64,000 nt of DNA, taken from contig NZ_JAGOPN010000002.1 in assembly GCF_017991995.1 (NCBI RefSeq), forward strand, positions 372,001 to 436,000, written 5' to 3'. A program made the position numbers and the translations under genes. A model generated the notes under the pieces. That model had not been told where the DNA came from and did not search any database. It worked only from the letters and a program-made list of their open reading frames with translations. How positions within the stretch are numbered: the stretch's first letter is position 1; every line of letters begins with the position of its first letter. This document shows positions 1 through 8,223 of the stretch, piece by piece. The DNA is from Pseudacidovorax sp. GTDB lineage: Bacteria; Pseudomonadota; Gammaproteobacteria; Burkholderiales; Burkholderiaceae_C.

Positions 1-693
1 CAGGGCATACAGCGGCACATAGGTCAGCAGCGCGAACATGGTGATGGCGATGGTGGCGCGCACCGCGTCCAGTGCATGCCGGCGCACGATGACGCCGTAG
101 CAGGCCCAGCAGAAGGCGGCGGACATGAACAGCAGGTCGCCCTTCCACACATCGGCCGTGCCGCCCGCGTCCGCGCCGCCGAAGGCCTGCAGCAGGCTGC
201 GCCCGCCCACCATCAGGTCGCCCGCGACGATCAGGCCCAGCCCCGCGGCCCGCAGCGGCGTGATGCGGTCACGCAGCACCACCGCCGCCAGCAGCGCCGT
301 CCACAGCGGCAGGCTGCCGGGCATCAGCACCGCGGCATGGCCGGCCGGCGCGAAGAAGAAACCCGAATACGCCAGGCCCGCATAGAGCACCGCGCCGAAG
401 ATGCCGGCCAGTGCGCTCAGCCGCAGCGGGAGGGGCGACAGGCCGAACAGCGAGCCGGCCTGGGTGTCGCCCGCCCGCCGGGCCTGCGCCACCAGCCAGG
501 CGCCCCAGGGCGCGAGCACCACGCTGGCGCCCAGGATGCGGGCCAGACCGATGTCCAGTGGCGCCAGCGAGCGGCCGGCGGTGGCGCGGGAGATGACGAT
601 GAAGCCCGTCCACACCAGAACGGTGATGACAGCCGAGCCGACACCCACCGCCCGGGGAGACAGGCGCAGGAGCGATCGGTCGGCAGCAGGCAT
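1..693 (-). CDS. EamA/DMT-family transporter, C-terminus cut by the window edge
   Basis: An open minus-strand frame starts at the ATG at 693 and runs off position 1 without a stop, so the C-terminal end is missing. The translation begins MPAADRSLLRLSPRAVGVGS and shows alternating hydrophobic segments with short charged loops, including a TGFIVISRATAG segment early and a YSGFFFAPAGHAAVLMPGSL segment near residue 100. This is the pattern of the first EamA repeat and the start of the second in drug/metabolite exporters of about 300 residues. It lies 7 bases downstream of a DeoR regulator on the same strand, so the two are probably co-transcribed. The substrate cannot be deduced. The family call is firm from the membrane pattern; the function is generic. 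Confidence 0.75.
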   Translation of the reverse strand, partial: MPAADRSLLRLSPRAVGVGSAVITVLVWTGFIVISRATAGRSLAPLDIGLARILGASVVLAPWGAWLVAQARRAGDTQAGSLFGLSPLPLRLSALAGIFGAVLYAGLAYSGFFFAPAGHAAVLMPGSLPLWTALLAAVVLRDRITPLRAAGLGLIVAGDLMVGGRSLLQAFGGADAGGTADVWKGDLLFMSAAFCWACYGVIVRRHALDAVRATIAITMFALLTYVPLYAL

Positions 694-700
694 CGGGCGA

Positions 701-1507
701 TTATCGAGGGGCCTCGCCTCCGTCGTCGGCGCCGGGGGCTTGCGGGGGGCGGCCGGCCACGGTCACCGTGGCACCGGCGGCGCGCAGGGCGGCCACCGCC
801 GCTTCGGGTGCCTGTGGCGCCACCAGCACCGTGCCGGCCTCGGCCAGCGGCGCGATCACATAGGGCGAGGCGGCACCGAGCTTTTCGGACGAGGCCATGA
901 CCACCGTCTCGGCCGAGGCCGCCATCAGCGCCCGCTTGATGGCGGCTTCCTCCATGTCGGCGGTGGTCAGGCCCGCCTGCGCATGCACCCCGGTCACGCC
1001 CAGGAAGCAGGTGTCGGCATGGATGCGGGCGATGGCCTCGGTGGCCGCCGCGCCCACCGCCACCACCGAATGCTTGAACAGCCGGCCGCCGATCAGCACC
1101 ACCTCCACGCCGGGATGCGCCACCAGCGCCACCGCCACCGACGGGCTGTGCGTGACCACCGTGGCCTGCAGCGTGGCCGGCAAGTGGCGCGCCAGTTGCA
1201 CGGCGGTGGTGCCGCCATCGACGAACACCACCTGCCCGGGCCGCACCATGGCGGCCGCGGCACGGCCGATGGCGACCTTCTCCTGCGGCGCCAGGCGCTC
1301 GCGGCCGGCGAAGTCGGCCTCGGCCGCCGCCATCGGCAGCGCGCCGCCGTGCACCCGCTGCAGCTTGCCCTGCGCCGCCAGCTCCCGCAGGTCGCGGCGG
1401 ATCGTGTCTTCCGACAGGCCCAGCGATTCGCCGAAAGCCTTGGCCACCACCTGGCCATCGCGGCGGAGGGCGTCAAGGATGAGCTGGTGGCGCTGGCGGG
1501 TGAGCAT
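701..1507 (-). CDS. DeoR/GlpR-family transcriptional regulator
   Basis: A 268-residue DeoR-type repressor. The N-terminus (MLTRQRHQLILDALRRDGQV) leads into a helix-turn-helix around residues 20-55 (LGLSEDTIRRDLRELAAQGK) followed by the family's hallmark RVHGGAL. The remaining 200 residues form the DeoRC sugar-phosphate sensing domain, with FVDGGTT as the substrate loop. The methionine at 1507 was chosen because the 24 extra upstream residues are not DeoR-like and the family usually starts a few residues before the helix. The gene is followed 7 bases later by an EamA exporter that it may control, and is divergent from nudK across 80 bases. The effector is unknown, usually a phosphorylated sugar in this family. 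Confidence 0.88.
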   Translation of the reverse strand: MLTRQRHQLILDALRRDGQVVAKAFGESLGLSEDTIRRDLRELAAQGKLQRVHGGALPMAAAEADFAGRERLAPQEKVAIGRAAAAMVRPGQVVFVDGGTTAVQLARHLPATLQATVVTHSPSVAVALVAHPGVEVVLIGGRLFKHSVVAVGAAATEAIARIHADTCFLGVTGVHAQAGLTTADMEEAAIKRALMAASAETVVMASSEKLGAASPYVIAPLAEAGTVLVAPQAPEAAVAALRAAGATVTVAGRPPQAPGADDGGEAPR

Positions 1508-1587
1508 GGGTCGATGGTAGCCAGGGATGCATGAAGATGCACGAAATTTCTTGATATTGCACGAGTGTGCGCCTAGCATCCGCCGCC

Positions 1588-2184
1588 ATGACCTCCACCA
1601 GCGAACGCGTCCGGGTGCGCGACGTCACCCTGCTCTCCGACAACTGGTACACGCTCAAGACCACGCGCTTCGACTGGCAGCGCCGCGACGGCCGCTGGCA
1701 GACCCAGCAGCGCGAGACCTACGACCGCGGCAACGGTGCCGTCCTCCTGGCCTATGACCTGGCGCGCCGCACGGTGCTGCTGGTGCGGCAGTTCCGCTAC
1801 CCGGCTTTCGTCAACGGCCACGACGGCCTGCTCATCGAGGCCGCCGCCGGCCTGCTGGACGATGCGGCCCCCGAGGCCCGCATCCGCGCCGAGGCCGAGG
1901 AAGAGCTGGGCTACCGCCTGGGCGAGGTGCGCAAGGTGTTCGAGGCCTTCATGAGCCCCGGCTCGGTCACCGAGAAGCTGCACTTCTTCGTCGCACCCTA
2001 CGACGCCGGCATGCGCATCGGCGACGGCGGCGGCCTGGCCGAGGAGGGCGAAGACATCGAGGTGCTGGAGCTGCCTTTCGACGAGGCGCTGGCCATGGCG
2101 GCGGACGGCCGCATCGCCGATGCGAAGACCATCCTCCTTCTGTACCACGCGCAATTGCACCTGTTCGGCCCGCGCGGGGGCTGA
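1588..2184 (+). CDS. nudK: NUDIX hydrolase, GDP-mannose pyrophosphatase NudK type
   Basis: A 198-residue Nudix enzyme, close to the usual 191 of E. coli NudK. The Nudix box is at about residues 89-110 (AAGLLDDAAPEARIRAEAEE then ELGY), with the metal-binding glutamates present, and it is followed by the NudK-like FMSPGSVTEKLHFFVA. NudK-type enzymes hydrolyse nucleotide sugars such as GDP-mannose to GMP and sugar phosphate. The start at 1588 (MTSTSERVRV) was preferred to the ATG seven codons earlier because homologues start near here. It is divergent from the DeoR gene and stands alone, with dacB 70 bases downstream. Confidence 0.85.
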   Translation: MTSTSERVRVRDVTLLSDNWYTLKTTRFDWQRRDGRWQTQQRETYDRGNGAVLLAYDLARRTVLLVRQFRYPAFVNGHDGLLIEAAAGLLDDAAPEARIRAEAEEELGYRLGEVRKVFEAFMSPGSVTEKLHFFVAPYDAGMRIGDGGGLAEEGEDIEVLELPFDEALAMAADGRIADAKTILLLYHAQLHLFGPRGG

Positions 2185-2254
2185 GCGGGGCGCGGCCGCC
2201 CACCGGCGTGCCGCGGCCTGCTGACGCACCCAGCGCTCCGGATAATCCCGGCGC

Positions 2255-3748
2255 ATGCCTGTGCGCTGCTTCTCTTCCTGCCTTCCCCGCCTCCCGCTTC
2301 TCACTTTCCTGCGCGCTGCTGCGCTGGCCGCCACCGTCGCGGGCGCGGGCTCGCCGGCACTGGCCCAGCCCTCGCCAGCGGTCCCTGCCGGCGCTGCCAT
2401 GCCGTCCACGGCGCTGCCGCCCTCCGTCGAAGCCGCCCTGGCCCGCGCCAAGGTACCGCGCGATGCCGTCACCTTCTTCGTGGCCGACGCCGAGGGCCGC
2501 CAGCCCCCGCGCCTGGCCTGGCGGGCGCAGGAGCTGGTCAACCCGGCCTCGGTGATGAAGCTGGTCACCACCTATGCCGGGCTCGACCTGCTGGGTCCCG
2601 CCTACACCTGGAGCACGCCGGTGTACGCCGATGGCGCCGTGGTCGACGGCACGCTGCAGGGCAACCTCTACCTGCGCGGCCAGGGCGACCCCACGCTGGT
2701 GGTCGAGCGGCTCTGGCTGCTGCTGCGCCGCGTGCAGGCCCTGGGCATCCGCCGCATCGCCGGCGACGTGGTGGTCGACCGCAGCGCCTTCGACGCCGGC
2801 GTCGAGAGCGACCCGGCCGCCTTCGACGGCGAGCCGCTGCGGCCCTACAACGCCTCGCCCGACGCCTTCCTTGTCAACTTCCGCTCGGTCACGCTGGACT
2901 TCACGCCCGAGGCGGGCGGGCGCTTCGCTATCGTGAGTGCGGAGCCGCCCCTGGCGGGCGTCACCTTTCCGGCGCGTATGCCGCTCGGTGGTGGCGAATG
3001 CGGCGACTGGCGCACTGCGCTGCAGGCCGACTTCAACGACCCGGCGCAGCCGAGATTCACCGGTACCTTGCCGGCCGCCTGCGGCGCGCGCAGCTGGCCC
3101 GTGGCCTGGCCCGATCCGCAGCGCTTCGGCCTGCGCGCCATCGGCGGCCTCTGGCAGCAGATGGGCGGCCAGATCGACGGCCAGCTGCGCCTGGGTACCG
3201 TGCCGACGGGCGCGCGCCTGCTGTTCGAGGCCGCCTCGCCGCCCCTGGGCCAGGTGGTGCGCGACATCAACAAATACAGCAACAACGTGATGACCCAGCA
3301 GCTCTTCCTGACGCTGGGCCTCACGCAGCGCCAGCGCGGCAGCTTCGACGCCGCACGCGCCGCCGTGCGGCAATGGTGGACGTCACGCGTGGGCGGCAAC
3401 GAACCGGCGCCGGTGATGGTCAACGGTGCCGGCCTGTCACGCGAGGACCGGCTCACCGCGGCCGGCCTGGCGCGCATGCTGCAGGTGGCGTGGCGCTCGC
3501 CGGTCATGCCGGAGCTGATCGCCTCATTGCCCGTGATGGGCGTGGACGGCACGCTGCGCAATCGCCCGGCCATCACCTCGGCCCATCTGAAGACCGGCAG
3601 CCTGCGCGACGTGGCGGCGATTGCCGGCTATGTGGATGGCGCTGGGGGCCGCAGATGGGTGGTCGTCGCTATTGCCAATGATCCGGCGGCTGGCGCGGCG
3701 CGGCCGGCCTTCGATGCGTTGGTGGAGTGGGTGGCGCGAGGGACTTAA
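2255..3748 (+). CDS. dacB: D-alanyl-D-alanine carboxypeptidase/endopeptidase (PBP4, DacB)
   Basis: A 497-residue peptidase S13 protein that trims or cleaves peptidoglycan cross-links in the periplasm. A signal peptide occupies residues 1-37 (hydrophobic LRAAALAATVAGAGSPALAQ). All three penicillin-binding motifs are visible: SxxK as S99-V-M-K102, SxN as S342-N343-N344, and KTG at residues 446-448. The long stretch between SxxK and SxN is the PBP4-specific insert. Length matches the family (about 480). No operon partner: nudK is 70 bases upstream and the low-GC islet follows. Confidence 0.93.
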   Translation: MPVRCFSSCLPRLPLLTFLRAAALAATVAGAGSPALAQPSPAVPAGAAMPSTALPPSVEAALARAKVPRDAVTFFVADAEGRQPPRLAWRAQELVNPASVMKLVTTYAGLDLLGPAYTWSTPVYADGAVVDGTLQGNLYLRGQGDPTLVVERLWLLLRRVQALGIRRIAGDVVVDRSAFDAGVESDPAAFDGEPLRPYNASPDAFLVNFRSVTLDFTPEAGGRFAIVSAEPPLAGVTFPARMPLGGGECGDWRTALQADFNDPAQPRFTGTLPAACGARSWPVAWPDPQRFGLRAIGGLWQQMGGQIDGQLRLGTVPTGARLLFEAASPPLGQVVRDINKYSNNVMTQQLFLTLGLTQRQRGSFDAARAAVRQWWTSRVGGNEPAPVMVNGAGLSREDRLTAAGLARMLQVAWRSPVMPELIASLPVMGVDGTLRNRPAITSAHLKTGSLRDVAAIAGYVDGAGGRRWVVVAIANDPAAGAARPAFDALVEWVARGT

Positions 3749-4025
3749 GACGATTGCGTACCGCGGTTTACCGAGGCTCTGTGTCAGAGCATATTCTCTG
3801 CAATTTATCCTCCCCCAAAAGGCATCTTCAATTTGCCAAGAATAGGGGCATATTTGCGTTCAGGGGAGTTGTATCGGCACTCGGGAAGATGCATTCGCCG
3901 CGCCGCAGTCCAGAGATTGGAAAATTCTTATGCATATCAATTGCATCAGCGGCGGTAAGTGATTTTTTTATTGATCAGAAAAATGAGCGAAGCGCTTTAC
4001 TTGTGCCAAGCCAAGAGAGACGGTA
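3749..4025. other. Low-GC leader of a small atypical islet, no supported gene
   Basis: Base composition falls sharply just after dacB, to well below half G+C by eye, and stays low to about 4375, against about 70% around it. A 99-codon open frame spans most of this part (3727-4026), but its product shows no recognisable motif and its start lies inside dacB, so it is not called. Runs such as gattttttttattgatcag near 3960 suggest this stretch holds the promoter of the DUF3892 gene that starts at 4026. No repeats or integration scars were found at the edges. Confidence 0.5.
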
Positions 4026-4310
4026 ATGTCAGATCACCAGATATCGTGTATCAACAAGACCAATCGCACGAGTGCACATGAGCGCATTCATTCCATCGGT
4101 GGGGTCAATCCCGACGGTAGTCGGTGGAAATTGGATCAACGGCAGGCAATCGCGGATGTGGAGTCGGGAAAATTTAGGTTTTGGGTCAGCGCGGGGGGAA
4201 GTTCAGTTTGGGTCATTGTGGCGACGAGCGCCGCTGGCAATAAGTATCTGAAAACTCAGAACGACGGGGAACAGCCGAACAATCTATTGAGCTTGCCGGA
4301 ATGCCCTTAA
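4026..4310 (+). CDS. DUF3892 domain-containing small protein
   Basis: A 94-residue protein that is essentially one DUF3892 domain. The recognisable landmarks are ISCINKTNRTSAHERIHSIG near the N-terminus, the GSRWKLDQRQAI helix, and the C-terminal DGEQPNNLLSLPECP. The function of DUF3892 is not established; the domain occurs as short stand-alone proteins in scattered bacteria. The start at 4026 follows a purine-rich agagagacgg ribosome-binding stretch. Base and codon use (many A/T-ending codons) differ from every neighbour, which points to recent horizontal acquisition. It is convergent with tsaC, whose stop is 65 bases downstream. Confidence 0.8.
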   Translation: MSDHQISCINKTNRTSAHERIHSIGGVNPDGSRWKLDQRQAIADVESGKFRFWVSAGGSSVWVIVATSAAGNKYLKTQNDGEQPNNLLSLPECP

Positions 4311-4375
4311 GGTTGCCGGTCAAATAAGTTCAAGCGGGACGTGGAAGCTCATGGGAGCTGCTGCTGATAAAAAAT

Positions 4376-5374
4376 TTAAGCCGCCGCGCGCATCAGTCGG
4401 TCGCGAACGCCTTCCCACTCCGCCGTCTCCGGCGGCGTCTCGATCCAGATCAGCTTGGCGCCTTCGTCGTCGAACTGCCGCAGCCGCGCGAACAGCTGCC
4501 GCGCCGCCTCGGCGGCGTCGTCGGGCATGCGGCGCAGGATCAGGCGCTGTGACCGGCTCTTGAGCGGCGTGCGCGACCACACGGCGATGTGGGCGGCCTG
4601 GGCGCCCAGCACGTCCAGCGCGGACTGCAGCATGCGGCCATCCATCAGCCGCACCTTGGCCGTCGGGGCGTAGTGCGATTCCAGCGTGCCCGAGGCGCGC
4701 GGGTCGGGCTGGGCCAGTTCGGCCTGGCTGCGCAGGCGCTCGCCGGCCACGCGCTCGATCTGCGCGCGGGTGATGACGCCCGGGCGCAGCAGCACCGGCG
4801 CGCCGCGGCTGCAGTCGACGATGGTCGATTCGATGCCCACGGTGCAGGGGCCGCCGTCGACGATCAGCAGGTCGTCACCGAATTCGCCGGCGACGTGCGC
4901 GGCGGTGGTCGGGCTCACGCGGCCGAAGCGGTTGGCGCTGGGGCCGGCCAAGCCGGGCACGCCGTGGCGGGCGCAGGCATGCAGCAGCGCCTGCGCCACC
5001 GGGTGGTCGGGGCAGCGCAGGCCGATGGTGTCCTGCCCGCCCGCGGCGGCCGCGCCCACGCCGGGCTGGCGGGTGGCGATGAGCGTCAGCGGGCCGGGCC
5101 AGAAGGCATCGGCCAGCGCGCGCCCGAAGGCCGGCAGCGGCTGCGCGAAGCGCGACAGCGACTCCGCCTGCCGAAGCGCGTCGGGCAGGTGCACGATCAG
5201 CGGGTGGTCCGACGGCCGGCCTTTGGCGCGGAAGATGCCGCGGGTGGCGTCGTCGTTGGCGGCGTCGGCCCCCAGGCCATAGACCGTCTCGGTGGGAAAG
5301 GCCACCAGCTCGCCCGCCCGCAGCGCGAGCGCGGCGCGTTCGATGGCGTGGCTGTCCTGGCCGTCGAGGATCAT
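4376..5374 (-). CDS. tsaC: Threonylcarbamoyl-AMP synthase, Sua5/YrdC family
   Basis: A 332-residue Sua5-type enzyme that makes threonylcarbamoyl-AMP from threonine, bicarbonate and ATP for the t6A37 modification of tRNAs. The YrdC domain spans residues 10-200: FPTETVYGLG at the ATP/threonine site, KGRPSDHPLIVH, the GPSANRFGRVSPTTA loop and the GIESTIVDCS motif. The C-terminal 110 residues form the extra Sua5 domain, so this is the long form rather than the about 190-residue TsaC. The start at 5374 (MILDGQDSHAIERAALALRA) gives a 7-base gap to purK and avoids a low-complexity N-terminal extension. It is the last gene of a purE-purK-tsaC operon. Confidence 0.92.
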   Translation of the reverse strand: MILDGQDSHAIERAALALRAGELVAFPTETVYGLGADAANDDATRGIFRAKGRPSDHPLIVHLPDALRQAESLSRFAQPLPAFGRALADAFWPGPLTLIATRQPGVGAAAAGGQDTIGLRCPDHPVAQALLHACARHGVPGLAGPSANRFGRVSPTTAAHVAGEFGDDLLIVDGGPCTVGIESTIVDCSRGAPVLLRPGVITRAQIERVAGERLRSQAELAQPDPRASGTLESHYAPTAKVRLMDGRMLQSALDVLGAQAAHIAVWSRTPLKSRSQRLILRRMPDDAAEAARQLFARLRQFDDEGAKLIWIETPPETAEWEGVRDRLMRAAA

Positions 5375-5381
5375 GGCGATG

Positions 5382-6596
5382 TCAGCTTGCCGTGCTGTCG
5401 GGCAGCCCGAGCAGGGCCGCAGCCTGTGCGGCGGCGGCGCGCACGCCGGCAATGTCGGCGCCGGTGATGTTCAGGTGTCCCATCTTGCGCCCGCGCCGCG
5501 CCTCGGTCTTGCCGTAAAGGTGCAGGTGGGTGCCGGGCAGGGCCAGCACCTGGGCCCAGGCCGGGTCGCGCTGCTGGTCGCTGCCGTCGGCGAACCACAG
5601 GTCGCCCAGCAGGTTGAGCATGATGGCCGGGCTGTGCTGGCGCGGCGCCACCAGCGGCAGGCCGGCCAGGGTGCGCACCTGCAGGTCGAACTGCGAGACG
5701 TCGCAGGCGTCCATGGTGTAGTGGCCGCTGTTGTGCGGGCGCGGCGCCATCTCGTTGGCGACCAGGCTGCCGTCCTCCAGCATGAAGAACTCCACGCACA
5801 GCACGCCCACGTAGCCGATGCCATCGGCGATGGCGCGCGCGGCCTCGACGGCGCGGGTGGCCACGGCCGGCGGCAGGGCCTGCTCATGCACCTCGGTCAC
5901 GGCCAGGATGCCGCCGCGGTGCAGGTTGCGCTGGGGCGGGAAGTGCACCGCCTGGCCATCATGGCCGCGGGCCACGATGACCGAGCATTCCAGCGCCAGC
6001 GGCAGGCGCTTTTCGAGCACGCAGGGCACGCGGCCGGTGGCTTCCCACGCCGCGGCGAGTTCGGCCTGGGTCTGCACGCCCTGCTGGCCCTTGCCGTCGT
6101 AGCCCATGCGCGCGGTCTTGAGGATGCCGGGCAGCAGGTCGGCCGAAACGGCCGCCAGGTGGTCGGCGTTCTCGATCACCGCGTAGGGCGCGCAGCCGAT
6201 GCCGCTGGCGGCGCTGCAGCGCACGAAATGCGCCTTCTCGCGGATGCGGTCCTGCGCGATGGCCACGGCATCGGCCGCGGGCGCCACCGGCACGTCGCCG
6301 GCCAGCGTCGCCAGGGCCTGGGCCGGCACGTTCTCGAACTCGGTGGTGACGGCATCGGCCAGGCGCGAAAGGCGACCGAGGGCGTCGCTGTCCAGGTAGT
6401 CCGCATGCAGGTGGTGGTGGCTGATGCGGCCGGCGGGGCTGTCCGGATCGGGGTCGAGCACCGCGGTGAAGTAGCCCGTGGCCTGCGCCGCGTGCACGAA
6501 CATGCGGCCCAGCTGGCCGCCGCCCATCACGCCCAGCGTGCTGCCGGGCAGAAGCGGCAGGGTCTTGCGGCCCGGGGCCGTGACCTTGGGGCTCAC
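5382..6596 (-). CDS. purK: N5-carboxyaminoimidazole ribonucleotide synthase
   Basis: A 404-residue ATP-grasp enzyme of purine synthesis that carboxylates AIR to N5-CAIR with ATP and bicarbonate. The N-terminal preATP-grasp domain carries [20 protein letters not shown] (about residues 22-41). The ATP-grasp core shows [12 protein letters not shown], the [14 protein letters not shown] strand and the metal site in [16 protein letters not shown]. The C-terminal part includes [16 protein letters not shown]. Length is typical (about 355-400). It overlaps purE by four bases (ATGA at 6593-6596), so translation is coupled, and tsaC follows. Confidence 0.96.
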   Translation of the reverse strand: MSPKVTAPGRKTLPLLPGSTLGVMGGGQLGRMFVHAAQATGYFTAVLDPDPDSPAGRISHHHLHADYLDSDALGRLSRLADAVTTEFENVPAQALATLAGDVPVAPAADAVAIAQDRIREKAHFVRCSAASGIGCAPYAVIENADHLAAVSADLLPGILKTARMGYDGKGQQGVQTQAELAAAWEATGRVPCVLEKRLPLALECSVIVARGHDGQAVHFPPQRNLHRGGILAVTEVHEQALPPAVATRAVEAARAIADGIGYVGVLCVEFFMLEDGSLVANEMAPRPHNSGHYTMDACDVSQFDLQVRTLAGLPLVAPRQHSPAIMLNLLGDLWFADGSDQQRDPAWAQVLALPGTHLHLYGKTEARRGRKMGHLNITGADIAGVRAAAAQAAALLGLPDSTAS

Positions 6597-7147
6597 AGCG
6601 CGCCTCCGCCCTGGGGCGAGAACACGGGTGCCGCGGCTGCGGGCGCGCCCTCGGCGGGCGGCGGCAGCGTCATGGCCTCGGCCACGCGGGTCTGGGCGGT
6701 GCGGAAGTCGTCCAGCTTCTGGCGCAGGGCCGGGTCGTTCACCGCCAGCATGGCCACCGCGAACAGGGCCGCATTGGCCGCGCCCGCGGTGCCGATGGCG
6801 AAGGTGCCGACCGGGATCCCCTTGGGCATCTGCACGATGCTGTAGAGCGAATCGACGCCCTGCAGGTGCCGGCTGGCCACCGGCACGCCCAGCACGGGCA
6901 CCGTGGTCTTGGCGGCCAGCATGCCCGGCAGGTGGGCCGCGCCGCCGGCCCCCGCGATGATGGCCGTCAGCCCGCGGGTGGCGGCGCTTTCGGCATAGGC
7001 GAACAGCGCGTCCGGCATGCGGTGCGCCGAGACGACGCGTGTTTCATGGGCGATGCCGAATTGCTGGAGAATCTCGGCCGCATGGCGCATCGTCTCCCAG
7101 TCGGAGTTCGAGCCCATGACCACGCCGACCTGGATGGTTTCACTCAT
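6593..7147 (-). CDS. purE: 5-(carboxyamino)imidazole ribonucleotide mutase
   Basis: A 184-residue class I PurE that converts N5-CAIR to CAIR, the step after PurK. It has the SNSDWETM substrate loop at residues 13-20, the SAHRMPD motif with the catalytic histidine near residue 43, [11 protein letters not shown], and [19 protein letters not shown]. The C-terminal 20 residues, rich in Pro/Ala, are an unremarkable tail. It starts the purE-purK-tsaC operon and is divergent from the thioredoxin-TPR gene across 87 bases. Confidence 0.96.
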   Translation of the reverse strand: MSETIQVGVVMGSNSDWETMRHAAEILQQFGIAHETRVVSAHRMPDALFAYAESAATRGLTAIIAGAGGAAHLPGMLAAKTTVPVLGVPVASRHLQGVDSLYSIVQMPKGIPVGTFAIGTAGAANAALFAVAMLAVNDPALRQKLDDFRTAQTRVAEAMTLPPPAEGAPAAAAPVFSPQGGGAL

Positions 7148-7234
7148 CTTTCAATTTTACGTTTCGGCCCCAGCTGGAACGGGAATCTGAATCGGCCGGG
7201 CGCCCGGCCATCCCCCAACGACGCAGCCTCACCC

Positions 7235-8140
7235 ATGATCGACATCACCCTCGACAACTTCCAGACCGAACTGGTCGAAGCCTCGCTCGCCACGCCGGTG
7301 CTGCTGGACATCTGGGCAGAATGGTGCGGCCCCTGCAAGCAGCTGGGCCCGGTGCTGGAGAAGCTGGAGGTCGAATACGGCGGCCGCTTCATCCTGGCCA
7401 AGCTCGACGCCGACAAGGTGCCGCAGATCTCGACCCAGCTGTCGCAGATGTTCGGTGTGCGCAGCATTCCCTTCTGCGTGATGTTCTCGGGCGGCCAGCC
7501 GGTGGACGGTTTCGTCGGCGCCCTGCCGGCCGACAAGATCCGAGAGTTCCTGGACAAGCACGTGCCCGGTGCCGACGAGCTGGCCGCGCAGCAGGAGGAA
7601 GAGGCTGCGCAGGAGGCCCTGGCCGAAGGCGACACCGACGGCGCGCTCGAAAAGCTGCAGCATGCCGTGGCCACCGACCCGTCCAACGACGATGCCCGCT
7701 TCGACTACGTCAAGCTGCTGCTGCAGATGGGCCGCACCGACGACGCCAAGGTGGCCTTCGCACCGGTGATCGACCGCCGCTCGCTGGTGCGCCGCTTCGA
7801 CTCGCTGCAACGCTGGATGGACGCGCTCGACGCCGCCGAGGGCGCCGACATCGCCGCGCTGGACGCGCGCATCGCCGCCAACCGCCGCGACTTCGATGCG
7901 CGCTACGCCCGCGCCCTGGCGCTGATCGCGCAGCAGCAGTGGACCGAGGCCATGGACGAACTGCTCGAGATCCTCATGCGCGACAAGGGCTGGAACGAGG
8001 AGCTGGCCCGCAAGACCTACATCGCCATCCTCGACGTGATCGAGCCGCCCAAGCCCAAGGTGGCCGAAGGCCAGATCCCGCCGGACGATCCGGTCGTGGC
8101 GACATATCGCCGCCGGCTGTCGAGCGTGGTCCTGAGCTGA
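7235..8140 (+). CDS. cnoX: Thioredoxin-TPR co-chaperone, CnoX/YbbN family
   Basis: A 301-residue protein with an N-terminal thioredoxin domain (residues 1-110, active site WCGPC at about 29-33 and the cis-Pro loop SIPFCVMF) and a C-terminal tetratricopeptide region (about 130-290). This is the architecture of CnoX/YbbN, a holdase that protects clients and hands them to GroEL/DnaK. Unlike E. coli YbbN, which has lost the first active-site cysteine, this protein keeps an intact CxxC and so may be redox active. The start at 7235 (MIDITLDN) is at the beginning of the thioredoxin fold. A strong terminator follows 22 bases after the stop. Confidence 0.88.
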   Translation: MIDITLDNFQTELVEASLATPVLLDIWAEWCGPCKQLGPVLEKLEVEYGGRFILAKLDADKVPQISTQLSQMFGVRSIPFCVMFSGGQPVDGFVGALPADKIREFLDKHVPGADELAAQQEEEAAQEALAEGDTDGALEKLQHAVATDPSNDDARFDYVKLLLQMGRTDDAKVAFAPVIDRRSLVRRFDSLQRWMDALDAAEGADIAALDARIAANRRDFDARYARALALIAQQQWTEAMDELLEILMRDKGWNEELARKTYIAILDVIEPPKPKVAEGQIPPDDPVVATYRRRLSSVVLS

Positions 8141-8162
8141 TCGCGCGGTTCGCCCGCCCATG

Positions 8163-8192
8163 AAAAAGCGCCTCGATGTCGAGGCGCTTTTT
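8163..8192. terminator. Bidirectional intrinsic terminator
   Basis: A perfect 14-base inverted repeat, aaaaagcgcctcga / tcgaggcgcttttt, with a 2-base loop (tg at 8177-8178). The GC-rich core flanked by A-run and T-run works in both directions. It sits between the convergent cnoX gene and the alpha/beta hydrolase gene and should end transcription from both. Confidence 0.92.
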
Positions 8193-8223
8193 CTTTGCCC
8201 GCACCGAGGCGGGTGGGGGCGGC

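Noticed and set aside
3727-4026. A 99-codon plus-strand frame in the low-GC stretch
   Set aside because: Starts inside dacB, has no ribosome-binding site or recognisable domain, and its composition is what A/T-rich non-coding DNA would give.
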